DNA from: an uncultured Allomuricauda sp. | GTDB taxonomy: Bacteria > Bacteroidota > Bacteroidia > Flavobacteriales > Flavobacteriaceae | DNA length: 64,000 nt | Assembly (NCBI RefSeq): GCF_947499695.1 | Contig: NZ_CANMPQ010000002.1 | Location: 310,001-374,000 of the forward strand | Reading direction: 5' to 3' | Shown: positions 33,800-42,162 of the stretch, one piece after another | Position numbering within the stretch: position 1 is the first letter of the stretch | Layout of the letters: the number at the start of each line of letters is the position of its first letter | Made by a program: the position numbers and the translations under genes | The notes under the pieces: model-generated | What the model was told of the DNA's origin: nothing | Databases searched by the model: none | Seen by the model: the letters and a program-made list of their open reading frames with translations, nothing else

Positions 33800-34442
33800 A
33801 ATACTCACACCGTCTCAAAAAGAATTATTACTGAATTCGGATATCGGTTTTGTGGAGTACAATGCGCTTGAATTTGAATTCCTCGATTTTGAAATTCCAA
33901 CCGATTATTCAAATCTAATCTTCACAAGCAAAAATTCCGTTAAGGCTTTTCTAAGTAATTCTAACGAGTCCAACTTTTCGAAATATAAAGCTTATTGTGT
34001 AGGCGATAAAACAAAATTCTTTTTAGAAGAAAATGGTGTAAAAGTTATAAAAACAGCCAAAAATGCAGCAGAATTGGGTGAATTTATAGCAGAAAATTGC
34101 AGAAAAGATGATTTTTTGTTTTTTACAGGAAACCTAAGAAGAGATGAGCTGCCAGCATTATTAGAAAAAAATAATGTTCGGTATAAAGAACTTCGGACAT
34201 ACAAGACTCATCTCAAGCCAAAAAAATTCAATAGAACTTTTGATGCGGTCCTTTTCTTTAGTCCAAGCGGGGTTCACAGTTATTCACAAGAAAACCACAT
34301 TGAGCAAAACCTGGCCTTTTGCATTGGAGCGACAACCTCCGCAGAAGCCAGAAAACATGCTGATCAAATTATAATTGCTAACAAACCAACGGTAGAAAAC
34401 GTGTTGGTACAAGTCATAAAACATTTTAAACATCATGATTAA
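33777..34442 (+). CDS. hemD: Uroporphyrinogen-III synthase
   Basis: A 221-aa protein that should cyclise hydroxymethylbilane with inversion of ring D. Sequence conservation in this family is low, and the call rests on size, two-domain pattern ([13 protein letters not shown] in the first half, [11 protein letters not shown] in the second) and position between hemC and hemE. The start overlaps hemC by 23 nt; the end overlaps hemE by 8 nt. The base composition is somewhat AT-rich compared with hemC, which is typical of fast-evolving hemD. Confidence 0.88.
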   Translation: MKTVLSTKILTPSQKELLLNSDIGFVEYNALEFEFLDFEIPTDYSNLIFTSKNSVKAFLSNSNESNFSKYKAYCVGDKTKFFLEENGVKVIKTAKNAAELGEFIAENCRKDDFLFFTGNLRRDELPALLEKNNVRYKELRTYKTHLKPKKFNRTFDAVLFFSPSGVHSYSQENHIEQNLAFCIGATTSAEARKHADQIIIANKPTVENVLVQVIKHFKHHD

Positions 34443-35460
34443 AAACGATTTGTTTTTGAGAGCCTTAAAAGGTGAAACCGTTGACAGACCTCCAGTCTGG
34501 ATGATGCGTCAAGCTGGACGATATCTCCCAGAATTTATGGCTTTAAAGGAAAAATATGATTTTTTCACCCGTTGTCAGACACCCGAATTAGCCTCAGAAA
34601 TAACCGTTCAACCCATTCGAAGGTATGGAATGGACGCTGCCATTTTATTCAGTGATATTTTGGTGATTCCACAGGCAATGGACATCGAAGTCCAAATGAA
34701 GCCTAATTTTGGACCCTATTTGCCCAATCCCATTCGCTCTAAAAAAGATTTGGAAAGCGTTATCATTCCGGATATCCAACAATCTTTGGGCTATGTATTG
34801 GACGCTATCTCCCAAACCAAGGAAAAATTGGAAGATGAAATTCCACTTATTGGTTTTGCTGGCTCTCCTTGGACCATTTTATGTTATTGTGTGGAGGGGC
34901 AAGGGAGCAAAAGCTTTGATAAAGCAAGAGGGTTTTGTTTTACGGAGCCGGAAGCGGCCCATCAGTTGCTTCAAAAGATAACGGACACAACGATAGCCTA
35001 TCTAAAAGCGAAAGTAAAAGCAGGTGTTAATGCAGTGCAGGTGTTTGATTCATGGGGAGGAATGCTCTCTCCCATAGATTATCAAGAGTTTTCCTGGAAA
35101 TATATCCAACAAATAGTTGACGCCTTAAAAGATGAAGCGCCTGTTATCGTATTTGGAAAAGGATGTTGGTTTGCACTTCGTGAAATGGCTCAATCCGGTG
35201 CTTCCGCTGTTGGCGTAGATTGGACTTGTTCGCCTAAAAATGCGCGTTATCTTACTGGCGGCAACATCACATTGCAAGGAAATTTTGATCCTGCCCGATT
35301 GCTCTCTCCTCCTTCGGAAATTAAAAGGATGGTCACTCAAATGATTCGTGAGTTTGGTAAGGACAAATACGTGGCAAATTTAGGCCACGGCATTTTACCA
35401 CATATTCCAATAGAAAATGCCAAGGCTTTTATCGATGCTGTGAAAGAATACTCAGAATAA
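34435..35460 (+). CDS. hemE: Uroporphyrinogen decarboxylase
   Basis: The 341-aa enzyme removes the four acetate carboxyls of uroporphyrinogen III to give coproporphyrinogen III. The N-terminal signature [17 protein letters not shown] is at about 19-35, the substrate-binding Asp is in [14 protein letters not shown], and [16 protein letters not shown] and [14 protein letters not shown] are further family marks. It overlaps hemD by 8 nt; a 15-nt gap separates it from the GNAT gene. Confidence 0.97.
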   Translation: MIKNDLFLRALKGETVDRPPVWMMRQAGRYLPEFMALKEKYDFFTRCQTPELASEITVQPIRRYGMDAAILFSDILVIPQAMDIEVQMKPNFGPYLPNPIRSKKDLESVIIPDIQQSLGYVLDAISQTKEKLEDEIPLIGFAGSPWTILCYCVEGQGSKSFDKARGFCFTEPEAAHQLLQKITDTTIAYLKAKVKAGVNAVQVFDSWGGMLSPIDYQEFSWKYIQQIVDALKDEAPVIVFGKGCWFALREMAQSGASAVGVDWTCSPKNARYLTGGNITLQGNFDPARLLSPPSEIKRMVTQMIREFGKDKYVANLGHGILPHIPIENAKAFIDAVKEYSE

Positions 35461-35475
35461 GTTTTACATCTTGCA

Positions 35476-36021
35476 ATGCAAATCCAATTTGAAAACTACA
35501 GCATAAGCCCCATTCAAGAAAAGGATACTTGGCGCATCTGTGACTTTGTGGTTTCCAATGAAGAAAGACTTAAAGATTATTTTCCAAAAACCGTAGAACA
35601 AAATCTTAACCCAACGCTAGCACAGTTTTTTGTTTCTAAAAAGGTGAAAGAATTTGTAGCAAAGGAAGAGTTTCTTTTTACTCTAAAAGAAAATACAAAG
35701 AGAACCATTATTGGGTTGATGTATGTAAAAGAATTGAATTTCCAGGAAAATCAAGGTGAGTTGGCTTACTGTATCGGTTACCAATATGAGGGCAAAGGAA
35801 TAATGACAACCTGCATAAAACATTTGATTTCTTGGTGTTTCGGGGACATAACATTGAAGACATTGCAAATCATAGTGCACGACGGCAACATTGGAAGTAA
35901 AACAATAGCAGTGAAAAATGGGTTTCAATGGAGACGAACATTGTTGAAAGAACACGAAACTGGCAATGGGAAGACTTTGGACATGGAATTGTATGAACTC
36001 CAAAATCCTGATTTAAAATGA
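35476..36021 (+). CDS. GNAT N-acetyltransferase (RimJ/RimL-like)
   Basis: The 181-aa protein matches the GNAT_3 acetyltransferase fold: the acetyl-CoA-binding region GELAYCIGYQYEGKGIMTTC (about 95-114, with Q/R-x-x-G-x-G/A form YEGKGI) and TLQIIVHDGNIGSKTIAVKNGF are clear. These enzymes acetylate ribosomal proteins, amino acids or other amines; the substrate is not predictable. It sits within the heme operon between hemE and hemF, and its stop overlaps the next start as ATGA, so it is co-translated with the pathway. Confidence 0.88.
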   Translation: MQIQFENYSISPIQEKDTWRICDFVVSNEERLKDYFPKTVEQNLNPTLAQFFVSKKVKEFVAKEEFLFTLKENTKRTIIGLMYVKELNFQENQGELAYCIGYQYEGKGIMTTCIKHLISWCFGDITLKTLQIIVHDGNIGSKTIAVKNGFQWRRTLLKEHETGNGKTLDMELYELQNPDLK

Positions 36022-36515
36022 CCAACATTTTGAAAATATTGAACAGGATAAGTTTAAAAAGCTTTGGGACTTTGGTCAAGTTATGTTTTATATCTCCTCT
36101 TTATGTGTTCCCTACGATTTCAGCAACCAACAAATGTATGGCCATCTCAACCAAGCTCTATGGACGAGAACATTACAAAAACGGTCCGGCCAATGCTTTT
36201 AGACATGCCTTTTGGAATTATTTAATTGCAAAAAAATGTTTTAGCTGGAAAAAAAAGGTTGAATCAGTTTTAACATGGACAAAGAAAATAACGGATTGGC
36301 ATGAGGCAGCCTTCCCCAATCGAGAATTGGCAAGAAAGATGGACCTACACAACAATGAAGTAGGTCGATTCATGTTCAAAGAGTGCTTGACAAAACTGGA
36401 AAGTCAGGTTGTGGACACCTTAAGAGAAATGACCTCAGACGCTGTAAAAATCAACGCAAAAACGGATTTAACTTTACTAAAAAACCAATTGGTTTATATA
36501 ATTGAGGATAAATGA
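36018..36515 (+). CDS. DUF6973-like protein with conserved His/Asp/Asn motifs
   Basis: A 165-aa protein beginning with a hydrophobic segment (residues about 17-36) that may be a membrane anchor or signal. The conserved core is GPANAFRHAFWNYLIA, TDWHEAAFPNRELA and MDLHNNEVGRFMF; the spaced RHA...HE...DxHNN residues look like a metal or catalytic site. I assign it to the DUF6973-type family from memory of this motif, with moderate confidence; no function is known. It overlaps the GNAT gene and hemF by 4 nt each (ATGA), placing it firmly in the heme operon. Confidence 0.6.
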   Translation: MTNILKILNRISLKSFGTLVKLCFISPLYVFPTISATNKCMAISTKLYGREHYKNGPANAFRHAFWNYLIAKKCFSWKKKVESVLTWTKKITDWHEAAFPNRELARKMDLHNNEVGRFMFKECLTKLESQVVDTLREMTSDAVKINAKTDLTLLKNQLVYIIEDK

Positions 36516-37414
36516 AAGATAAGTTTTATAACTACATACAGCAACTTCAGGATAGCATAACAGCAAAGCTCGAAGAGATAGACGGATTGGCCAAATTTCA
36601 GGAAGATTTATGGAAAAGACCGGAAGGCGGTGGTGGCAGAACTCGAGTTATCGAAAATGGTAAAGTCTTTGAAAAAGGTGGAGTTAACATTTCAGCGGTT
36701 CATGGAGCTTTGCCCCAAAGCATGCGAAACTACTTTGGAGTAGCTGATGCCGACTTTTTTGCTTGCGGTCTAAGTTTGGTCCTTCATCCAAAAAGCCCAA
36801 TGGTACCAACCGTACATGCTAATTGGCGTTACTTTGAAATGTATGATAAAGAAGGAAATATAGTAGATCAATGGTTTGGCGGCGGTCAAGATTTGACTCC
36901 CTACTACCTCTTTGAAGAAGATGCAAAACATTTCCATTCCATTTGTAAAAATTCCTGTGAATCCCACAATTCAGAGTTCTATCCCGATTACAAAAAACGC
37001 TGTGATGAGTATTTCTGGAATTCACATAGAAATGAGGCAAGGGGAGTTGGTGGACTATTCTTTGATTATTGCAAAGCAACAGACTCCATGCAAATGGAAG
37101 ATTGGTATAACTTTGTAACTGAGGTGGGAAACAGTTTTTTAGAAGCTTATATACCAATTGTTCTAAAAAGAAAAGAGCTTTCCTACACCCCAAAACAAAG
37201 GGATTGGCAAGAAGTCAGACGTGGAAGATATGTAGAATTCAACTTGGTCCATGATAAAGGAACCTTGTTCGGTTTAAAGACTAACGGACGCATAGAAAGC
37301 ATATTAATGAGTCTACCACCCCATGTCCAATGGAAGTATGATCATCATCCTGAAAAGGGCAGCGATGAAGAAAAGTTGATTCAGGTATTACAAAACCCAA
37401 AGGATTGGGTTTAA
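36512..37414 (+). CDS. hemF: Oxygen-dependent coproporphyrinogen III oxidase
   Basis: The 300-aa enzyme oxidatively decarboxylates coproporphyrinogen III to protoporphyrinogen IX with O2. Family landmarks are WKRPEGGGGRTRVIENGKVF, GVNISAVHGALP, MVPTVHANWRYFEM (with metal/substrate-binding His), WFGGGQDLTPYY, ARGVGGLFFDY and RRGRYVEFNLVHDKGTLFG. The presence of HemF rather than the anaerobic HemN in the operon implies oxygen-requiring heme synthesis here. Its ATG overlaps the DUF6973-like stop. Confidence 0.97.
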   Translation: MKDKFYNYIQQLQDSITAKLEEIDGLAKFQEDLWKRPEGGGGRTRVIENGKVFEKGGVNISAVHGALPQSMRNYFGVADADFFACGLSLVLHPKSPMVPTVHANWRYFEMYDKEGNIVDQWFGGGQDLTPYYLFEEDAKHFHSICKNSCESHNSEFYPDYKKRCDEYFWNSHRNEARGVGGLFFDYCKATDSMQMEDWYNFVTEVGNSFLEAYIPIVLKRKELSYTPKQRDWQEVRRGRYVEFNLVHDKGTLFGLKTNGRIESILMSLPPHVQWKYDHHPEKGSDEEKLIQVLQNPKDWV

Positions 37415-37440
37415 TCAGTAGTTTTGTTACAAACCGACCT

Positions 37441-38229
37441 ATGAAACAAAAAATATATCAAATTGATGCCTTTACCGATCATGTCTTTGGCGGTAATCCC
37501 GCAGCGGTATGTATTTTAGAAAATTGGCTCGATTCAGATGTCATGCAAAAAATCGCTCAAGAAAACAATCTTGCCGAAACCGCTTTTGCTGTAAAAAGTG
37601 CCGATACGTATGAACTTAGGTGGTTTACTCCAGAGGTGGAGGTCGATTTATGTGGCCACGCTACTTTAGCGACTGCGTTGGTCATTTTCAATTATTATGG
37701 CCATTCTGAAAATACCATTAGGTTCCATTCGCCACGAAGTGGTGAGCTAATTGTTGACAAGTCGGCAGATGGTCTTCTGACTTTGGATTTTCCTGCCGAT
37801 GAAACTATCGCCATTCGGAACGTTTCGGAAATTGATAATGCCATTGGATTAACACCTATAAAAACCATAAAGGGAAAAACAGACTATTTGCTTATTTATA
37901 ATTCCCAGGAAGAAGTTGAGGCAATAACTCCCAATTTTCATCTACTCGATCAGTTGGATTGCCGGGGAGTTATAGTTTCTGCACCAGGAAAAAACGTCGA
38001 CTTTATTTCCCGCTTTTTTGCCCCTCAATGTGGTATTCCCGAAGATCCGGTTACAGGTTCAGCTCATACCACTTTAACTCCCTACTGGACCAATGTATTG
38101 GGTAAGACTAAAATGACCGCCAAGCAGCTTTCACAACGTGGAGGGGATTTGATTTGTGAATTTTTAGGCGAACGAGTAAAAATTTCTGGAAGGGCCATGC
38201 CCTATCTAGTTGGTGAAATAGAAATATAA
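37441..38229 (+). CDS. PhzF-family isomerase
   Basis: The 262-aa protein has the two-domain PhzF fold: IDAFTDHVFGGNPAAVCIL at the start, catalytic Glu in NNLAETAFAV (about residue 46), LRWFTPEVEVDLCGHATLATA and FFAPQCGIPEDPVTGSAHTTL. PhzF enzymes isomerise trans-2,3-dihydro-3-hydroxyanthranilate in phenazine synthesis, but most homologues have other substrates; no other phenazine gene is present. The ATG at 37441 is 27 nt after hemF, and hemB starts 5 nt after its stop. A longer frame from 37405 would overlap hemF. Confidence 0.9.
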   Translation: MKQKIYQIDAFTDHVFGGNPAAVCILENWLDSDVMQKIAQENNLAETAFAVKSADTYELRWFTPEVEVDLCGHATLATALVIFNYYGHSENTIRFHSPRSGELIVDKSADGLLTLDFPADETIAIRNVSEIDNAIGLTPIKTIKGKTDYLLIYNSQEEVEAITPNFHLLDQLDCRGVIVSAPGKNVDFISRFFAPQCGIPEDPVTGSAHTTLTPYWTNVLGKTKMTAKQLSQRGGDLICEFLGERVKISGRAMPYLVGEIEI

Positions 38230-38233
38230 AATT

Positions 38234-39223
38234 ATGTATCCATTAATTCGAAATAGAAGACTTCGCGCATCTGAATCTATTAGACGTTTGGTTCGTGAAA
38301 CTGTAATTACCCCGGATGATTTCTTGGTTCCCCTTTTTGTTGTTGAAGGAAAGGGAATTAAAGAAGAAATTCTGTCGATGCCAAACTACTATCGACTGAG
38401 TTTGGACAATCTAGAAAAAGAAACCAAAGAATTATGGCAAATGGGATTTTGTGCCGTGTTGCTTTTTGTAAAAGTCCCAGACGACCTCAAAGACAATGCT
38501 GGAACAGAGGCACTAAACACCCATGGATTAATGCAGCGAGCCATCAAAACAGTAAAAAATGCTTGTCCTGAAATGTTGGTCATGACCGATGTTGCCCTTG
38601 ACCCCTATTCCTCATATGGACACGACGGCATTGTTGCCGAAGGTCAAATCTTGAATGATGAAACTTCAGAGATCTTAGCCGAAATGAGTGTTTCCCATGC
38701 TCAAGCCGGAGCCGATTTTGTGGCACCAAGTGATATGATGGATGGCCGCATTCTTACTATTCGTGAAGCTCTGGAAGATGAAGGGTTCCAAAACACGGGA
38801 ATCATGAGCTACTCAGCCAAATATGCAAGCGCATTCTACGGCCCCTTTCGGGACGCCTTGGATTCTGCTCCTGTAGATGTTGTCAATGTGCCTAAGGACA
38901 AAAAAACCTATCAGATGGATTTTGCGAACAGGTTTGAAGCCATTCGCGAAACCCAAATGGATATCGACGAAGGCGCCGATATTGTAATGGTAAAACCCGG
39001 TCTGGCATATTTGGACATTGTTCGGGAAATCAAAAATGAAGTTGAGGTTCCCGTAGCGGTTTATCAAGTTTCTGGAGAATATGCCATGCTAAAAGCAGCA
39101 GCCCAAAAAGGGTGGCTCGACCATGATGCTGTAATGATGGAACAATTAATCGCCATCAAAAGAGCTGGAGCGAACATCATTGCAAGTTACTTCGCCAAAG
39201 ATTTTATTCGAGTTTTGGGTTAA
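38234..39223 (+). CDS. hemB: Porphobilinogen synthase (delta-aminolevulinate dehydratase)
   Basis: The 329-aa enzyme condenses two 5-aminolevulinates to porphobilinogen. The Schiff-base lysines are K196 (SYSAKYASAFYGPF) and K254 (VMVKPGLAYLD). The metal site, residues 119-132 (DVALDPYSSYGHDG), has Ala and Asp where zinc enzymes have three Cys, so this is the Mg2+/K+-type. It is the last heme gene of the operon although it acts second in the pathway. The signal peptide gene for the serine hydrolase follows 13 nt after the stop. Confidence 0.96.
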   Translation: MYPLIRNRRLRASESIRRLVRETVITPDDFLVPLFVVEGKGIKEEILSMPNYYRLSLDNLEKETKELWQMGFCAVLLFVKVPDDLKDNAGTEALNTHGLMQRAIKTVKNACPEMLVMTDVALDPYSSYGHDGIVAEGQILNDETSEILAEMSVSHAQAGADFVAPSDMMDGRILTIREALEDEGFQNTGIMSYSAKYASAFYGPFRDALDSAPVDVVNVPKDKKTYQMDFANRFEAIRETQMDIDEGADIVMVKPGLAYLDIVREIKNEVEVPVAVYQVSGEYAMLKAAAQKGWLDHDAVMMEQLIAIKRAGANIIASYFAKDFIRVLG

Positions 39224-39236
39224 CTTTATAACTCAA

Positions 39237-40526
39237 ATGAAAAAGCCAATCCCTTTTCTTTTATGTCTTGCTTTTATAAAGCTGGGCTATTCACAATCTA
39301 ATCTAGCTTTCGCAACTCCTGGTGAAATGGGGATGAATGAAATGTTCATCAATCACCAAGTGGATTCCATAATGACATTGGGAATTCACGAACAGGCTTT
39401 CCCTGGAGCCCAGATATTGGTGGCAAAAGATAACAAGGTCATTTTTCACAAAGCATATGGCTATCACACATACGACAGTGTTCAACCTGTAGCATTATAT
39501 GACATTTACGACTTGGCCTCAGTAACTAAAATTACGGGTCCCCTGCCGGCTTTGATGAAATTGGTCGATGAGAAAAAACTGGATTTGGATGCTCCCTTCA
39601 GTACCTATTGGAAACCTTGGGCAAAACGGAAGGACAAAAAAGACCTTACCCTTCGTGAAATTTTAAGCCATCAAGCAGGTTTAGTTCCCTACATTGTCTT
39701 TTTGAGTAAGGTGATGAAAAATGGTAAAATAAAAAAGAGATTCATTCGACCAACTCAAAGCAAAAAGTTCCAGCGACGGGTCTATCAAGGCCTATTTATA
39801 AAAAATAGTTTTCCGAAAAAGATACATCGCATCATAAATCAATCTGAGGTATCACAGGATAAAAAATACAAATACTCTGGACTTGCTTTTCTAGTTTTTC
39901 CAGAATTAATTTCTCAATTAACTGGGATGGATTATGAAACCTATTTGTCAAAAACATTTTACGAGCCCTTGGATTGTAAGACACTTGGTTTTAACCCAAT
40001 GAACAAAAACTTTCCAAACAAAATTGTTCCTGCGGAACAGGATACCCTATTTCGAAAAACTTTGGTACAAGGATGGGTTCATGATGAAAACGCTTCGTTG
40101 ATGGGCGGAGTTTCTGGAAATGCTGGTTTGTTTGCCTCAGCTGAAGATATGGCTAAAATTATGCTTTTCTATCAAAACTATGGTTCGGCAGATAACAAAC
40201 AGATTGTTTCTAAAGAGACCGTTCAAGAATTCATAAATATCCAATACCCAGAAAACGAAAATCGAAGAGGATTGGGTTTTGACAAACCGTTGATCGGAAA
40301 CGACACCTTGCCTTTGAAAGATGCATATCCGGCACCTTTGGCCAGTATGTCTAGCTTCGGACATTCTGGATTTACCGGGACTTTCGTCTGGGCAGACCCT
40401 GAAAACCAATTGGTATTTATTTTCTTATCTAATAGGGTTTATCCATCAAGAGAACATCGAAAACTTTATGACCTCAACATACGAACGGCATTGCATCAGG
40501 TTTTTTATAAAGCATTGAACAATTAG
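39237..40526 (+). CDS. Secreted serine hydrolase (class C beta-lactamase/esterase family)
   Basis: The 429-aa product has a signal peptide (MKKPIPFLLCLAFIKLGYSQ). It is a beta-lactamase-like penicillin-binding-fold hydrolase: the S-x-x-K nucleophile is S95-V-T-K98 in DLASVTKITG, the second motif YSG is in KYKYSGLAF, and a terminal HSGFTGTFVWADP replaces the KTG box. Such enzymes act as esterases or D,D-peptidases; resistance to beta-lactams cannot be assumed. The ATG at 39237 is used because the longer frame starts within hemB. It could be transcribed from the heme operon. Confidence 0.88.
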   Translation: MKKPIPFLLCLAFIKLGYSQSNLAFATPGEMGMNEMFINHQVDSIMTLGIHEQAFPGAQILVAKDNKVIFHKAYGYHTYDSVQPVALYDIYDLASVTKITGPLPALMKLVDEKKLDLDAPFSTYWKPWAKRKDKKDLTLREILSHQAGLVPYIVFLSKVMKNGKIKKRFIRPTQSKKFQRRVYQGLFIKNSFPKKIHRIINQSEVSQDKKYKYSGLAFLVFPELISQLTGMDYETYLSKTFYEPLDCKTLGFNPMNKNFPNKIVPAEQDTLFRKTLVQGWVHDENASLMGGVSGNAGLFASAEDMAKIMLFYQNYGSADNKQIVSKETVQEFINIQYPENENRRGLGFDKPLIGNDTLPLKDAYPAPLASMSSFGHSGFTGTFVWADPENQLVFIFLSNRVYPSREHRKLYDLNIRTALHQVFYKALNN

Positions 40527-40569
40527 AATTCATTCGTAATCATTAACTTAGTACAACTAGATAAAACGC

Positions 40570-41691
40570 ATGGGACTTCTCCTTTTTTACGCCTTCATTT
40601 CTATTTTCTTTTCATTTCTCTGCTCCATTTTGGAAGCGGTTCTTTTGAGCATTACACCAACCTTCCTTAATGTCAAGAAACAGGAAGGCAAGGAATATGC
40701 AGCTGAACTTGAAGGGTTAAAAAAAGATGTAGATAAACCACTTATTGCCATTTTAACCCTTAACACAATTGCCCATACCGTGGGCGCCATTTTGGTGGGG
40801 GTGCAAGCAAAAGTTGCCTATGTTGAATTATACGGCACCAAAACTCGGAGCTTTTTCGGTATTCAATTTACGGAAGACCTGATGGTAGGGGTAGTTTCAA
40901 CCATAATGACCATTTTAATTCTGGTAGCTTCCGAGATAATTCCCAAAACAATTGGGGCTACCTATTGGAAAAAGTTGGCGAATTTTACTTCTAAAGCACT
41001 AAAAATAATGGTGTTTATCCTGAAATGGACGGGACTACTTTGGATGTTGCAGTTGTTTACGAAGCTCATTGGTAAAAAAGGACATCACGGAAGTGTACTG
41101 AGCCGCGAAGATTTCACTGCAATGACAGAGATTGCCCATGAAGAAGGAGTTTTTCAGGAATCAGAGTCCAAAGTCATTAAAAATCTTTTAAAGTTTGATG
41201 AAATCCTAGCGAAAGATGTAATGACACCAAGAACAGTAATGAAAATCGCTTCCGAAGACACTACAATTCAGGAATTCTTTGAAGCCAACCGACCCCTTCG
41301 GTTTTCGCGAATTCCGCTTTACAAGGACCGAATGGATAATATTACCGGTTTCTTCTTAAAAGACGAATTATTAGAAGCTATCATCAACAAAAAAGGAAAA
41401 GAAACCCTAAACACCATTAAAAGAGAAATTCTGGTCACAAATCGAAACAAACCAATTCCAGAGCTTTTTGAAAAATTTGTAGAACAGCGTGATCATGTTT
41501 CTTTGGTAGTGGACGAATATGGCTCTGTAAGCGGCTTAGTGACCATGGAAGATGTAATTGAAACACTGCTTGGTCTTGAAATAATGGACGAAAGTGATAA
41601 TGTAGAGGACCTGCAAATGCTCGCTAGAAAGAACTGGCAGCTACGAGCAAAGCGTGCGGGGATTATTGAAGTTAAAAATGATATAAAATAG
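40570..41691 (+). CDS. CNNM-domain/CBS membrane protein (hemolysin-like, CorB type)
   Basis: The 373-aa protein starts with a DUF21/CNNM domain (residues about 1-180) of four membrane helices, including LCSILEAVLLSITPTFL and LILVASEIIPKTIGATYW. Two CBS domains follow (about 215-335: DVMTPRTVMKIASEDTT and LVVDEYGSVSGLVTMED). The usual C-terminal CorC_HlyC domain is missing; the chain ends about 30 residues after the second CBS. Family members are Mg2+ exporters or regulators. The next gene's GTG start overlaps the stop codon by one nt. Confidence 0.87.
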   Translation: MGLLLFYAFISIFFSFLCSILEAVLLSITPTFLNVKKQEGKEYAAELEGLKKDVDKPLIAILTLNTIAHTVGAILVGVQAKVAYVELYGTKTRSFFGIQFTEDLMVGVVSTIMTILILVASEIIPKTIGATYWKKLANFTSKALKIMVFILKWTGLLWMLQLFTKLIGKKGHHGSVLSREDFTAMTEIAHEEGVFQESESKVIKNLLKFDEILAKDVMTPRTVMKIASEDTTIQEFFEANRPLRFSRIPLYKDRMDNITGFFLKDELLEAIINKKGKETLNTIKREILVTNRNKPIPELFEKFVEQRDHVSLVVDEYGSVSGLVTMEDVIETLLGLEIMDESDNVEDLQMLARKNWQLRAKRAGIIEVKNDIK

Positions 41692-42161
41692 TGGAAGTTG
41701 CTTATTTAGAAACACCTATAGGTTATGCAGAGTTCAAAGGTGATAAAAATGGGCTAGCTGCTGTTAGTGTTTTAGAAGAAAAAATACCCTTAGGTACGGC
41801 TCCACAAGTTTTGGAAGATGCTGTTCGCCAATTTCAAGAATATTTTAAGGGCAACCGCACACAATTTGACTTAAAATTGAATCCTTCGGGCACTCCGTTT
41901 CAGCAAAAAGTTTGGACAGCACTCCAAGAGGTCCCTTTCGGAAAAACCCTTTCATATTTGGCACTTTCTAAAAGGTTGGGTGACCCTAAAGCCATTCGTG
42001 CTGTAGCCGCTGCCAATGGTAAAAATCCGCTATGGATTGTTGTTCCATGTCATAGAATTATTGGGAGTAATGGAGATTTGGTTGGTTACGCCGGTGGACT
42101 CCACCGAAAGAAATGGCTTCTAGGGCATGAAAGTCCCTCGCCACAACAATCCCTATTCTAA
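41691..42161 (+). CDS. ogt: Methylated-DNA-[protein]-cysteine S-methyltransferase
   Basis: The 156-aa suicide enzyme repairs O6-methylguanine by moving the methyl group to C120 in IVVPCHRIIGSNGDLVGYAGG. The helix-turn-helix region FQQKVWTALQEVPFGKTLSY precedes it. The length matches Ogt rather than Ada. The start is GTG at 41691, sharing one nt with the previous stop; no early ATG is in frame. The gene ends 1 nt from the convergent lipoprotein gene. Confidence 0.93.
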   Translation: MEVAYLETPIGYAEFKGDKNGLAAVSVLEEKIPLGTAPQVLEDAVRQFQEYFKGNRTQFDLKLNPSGTPFQQKVWTALQEVPFGKTLSYLALSKRLGDPKAIRAVAAANGKNPLWIVVPCHRIIGSNGDLVGYAGGLHRKKWLLGHESPSPQQSLF

Positions 42162-42162
42162 T

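Noticed and set aside
37441-38229. Possible phenazine locus from the PhzF homologue
   Set aside because: No other phz genes nearby; most PhzF-like proteins are unrelated to phenazines.
39237-40526. Beta-lactam resistance gene
   Set aside because: The SxxK fold is shared with esterases and peptidases; nothing here shows resistance.
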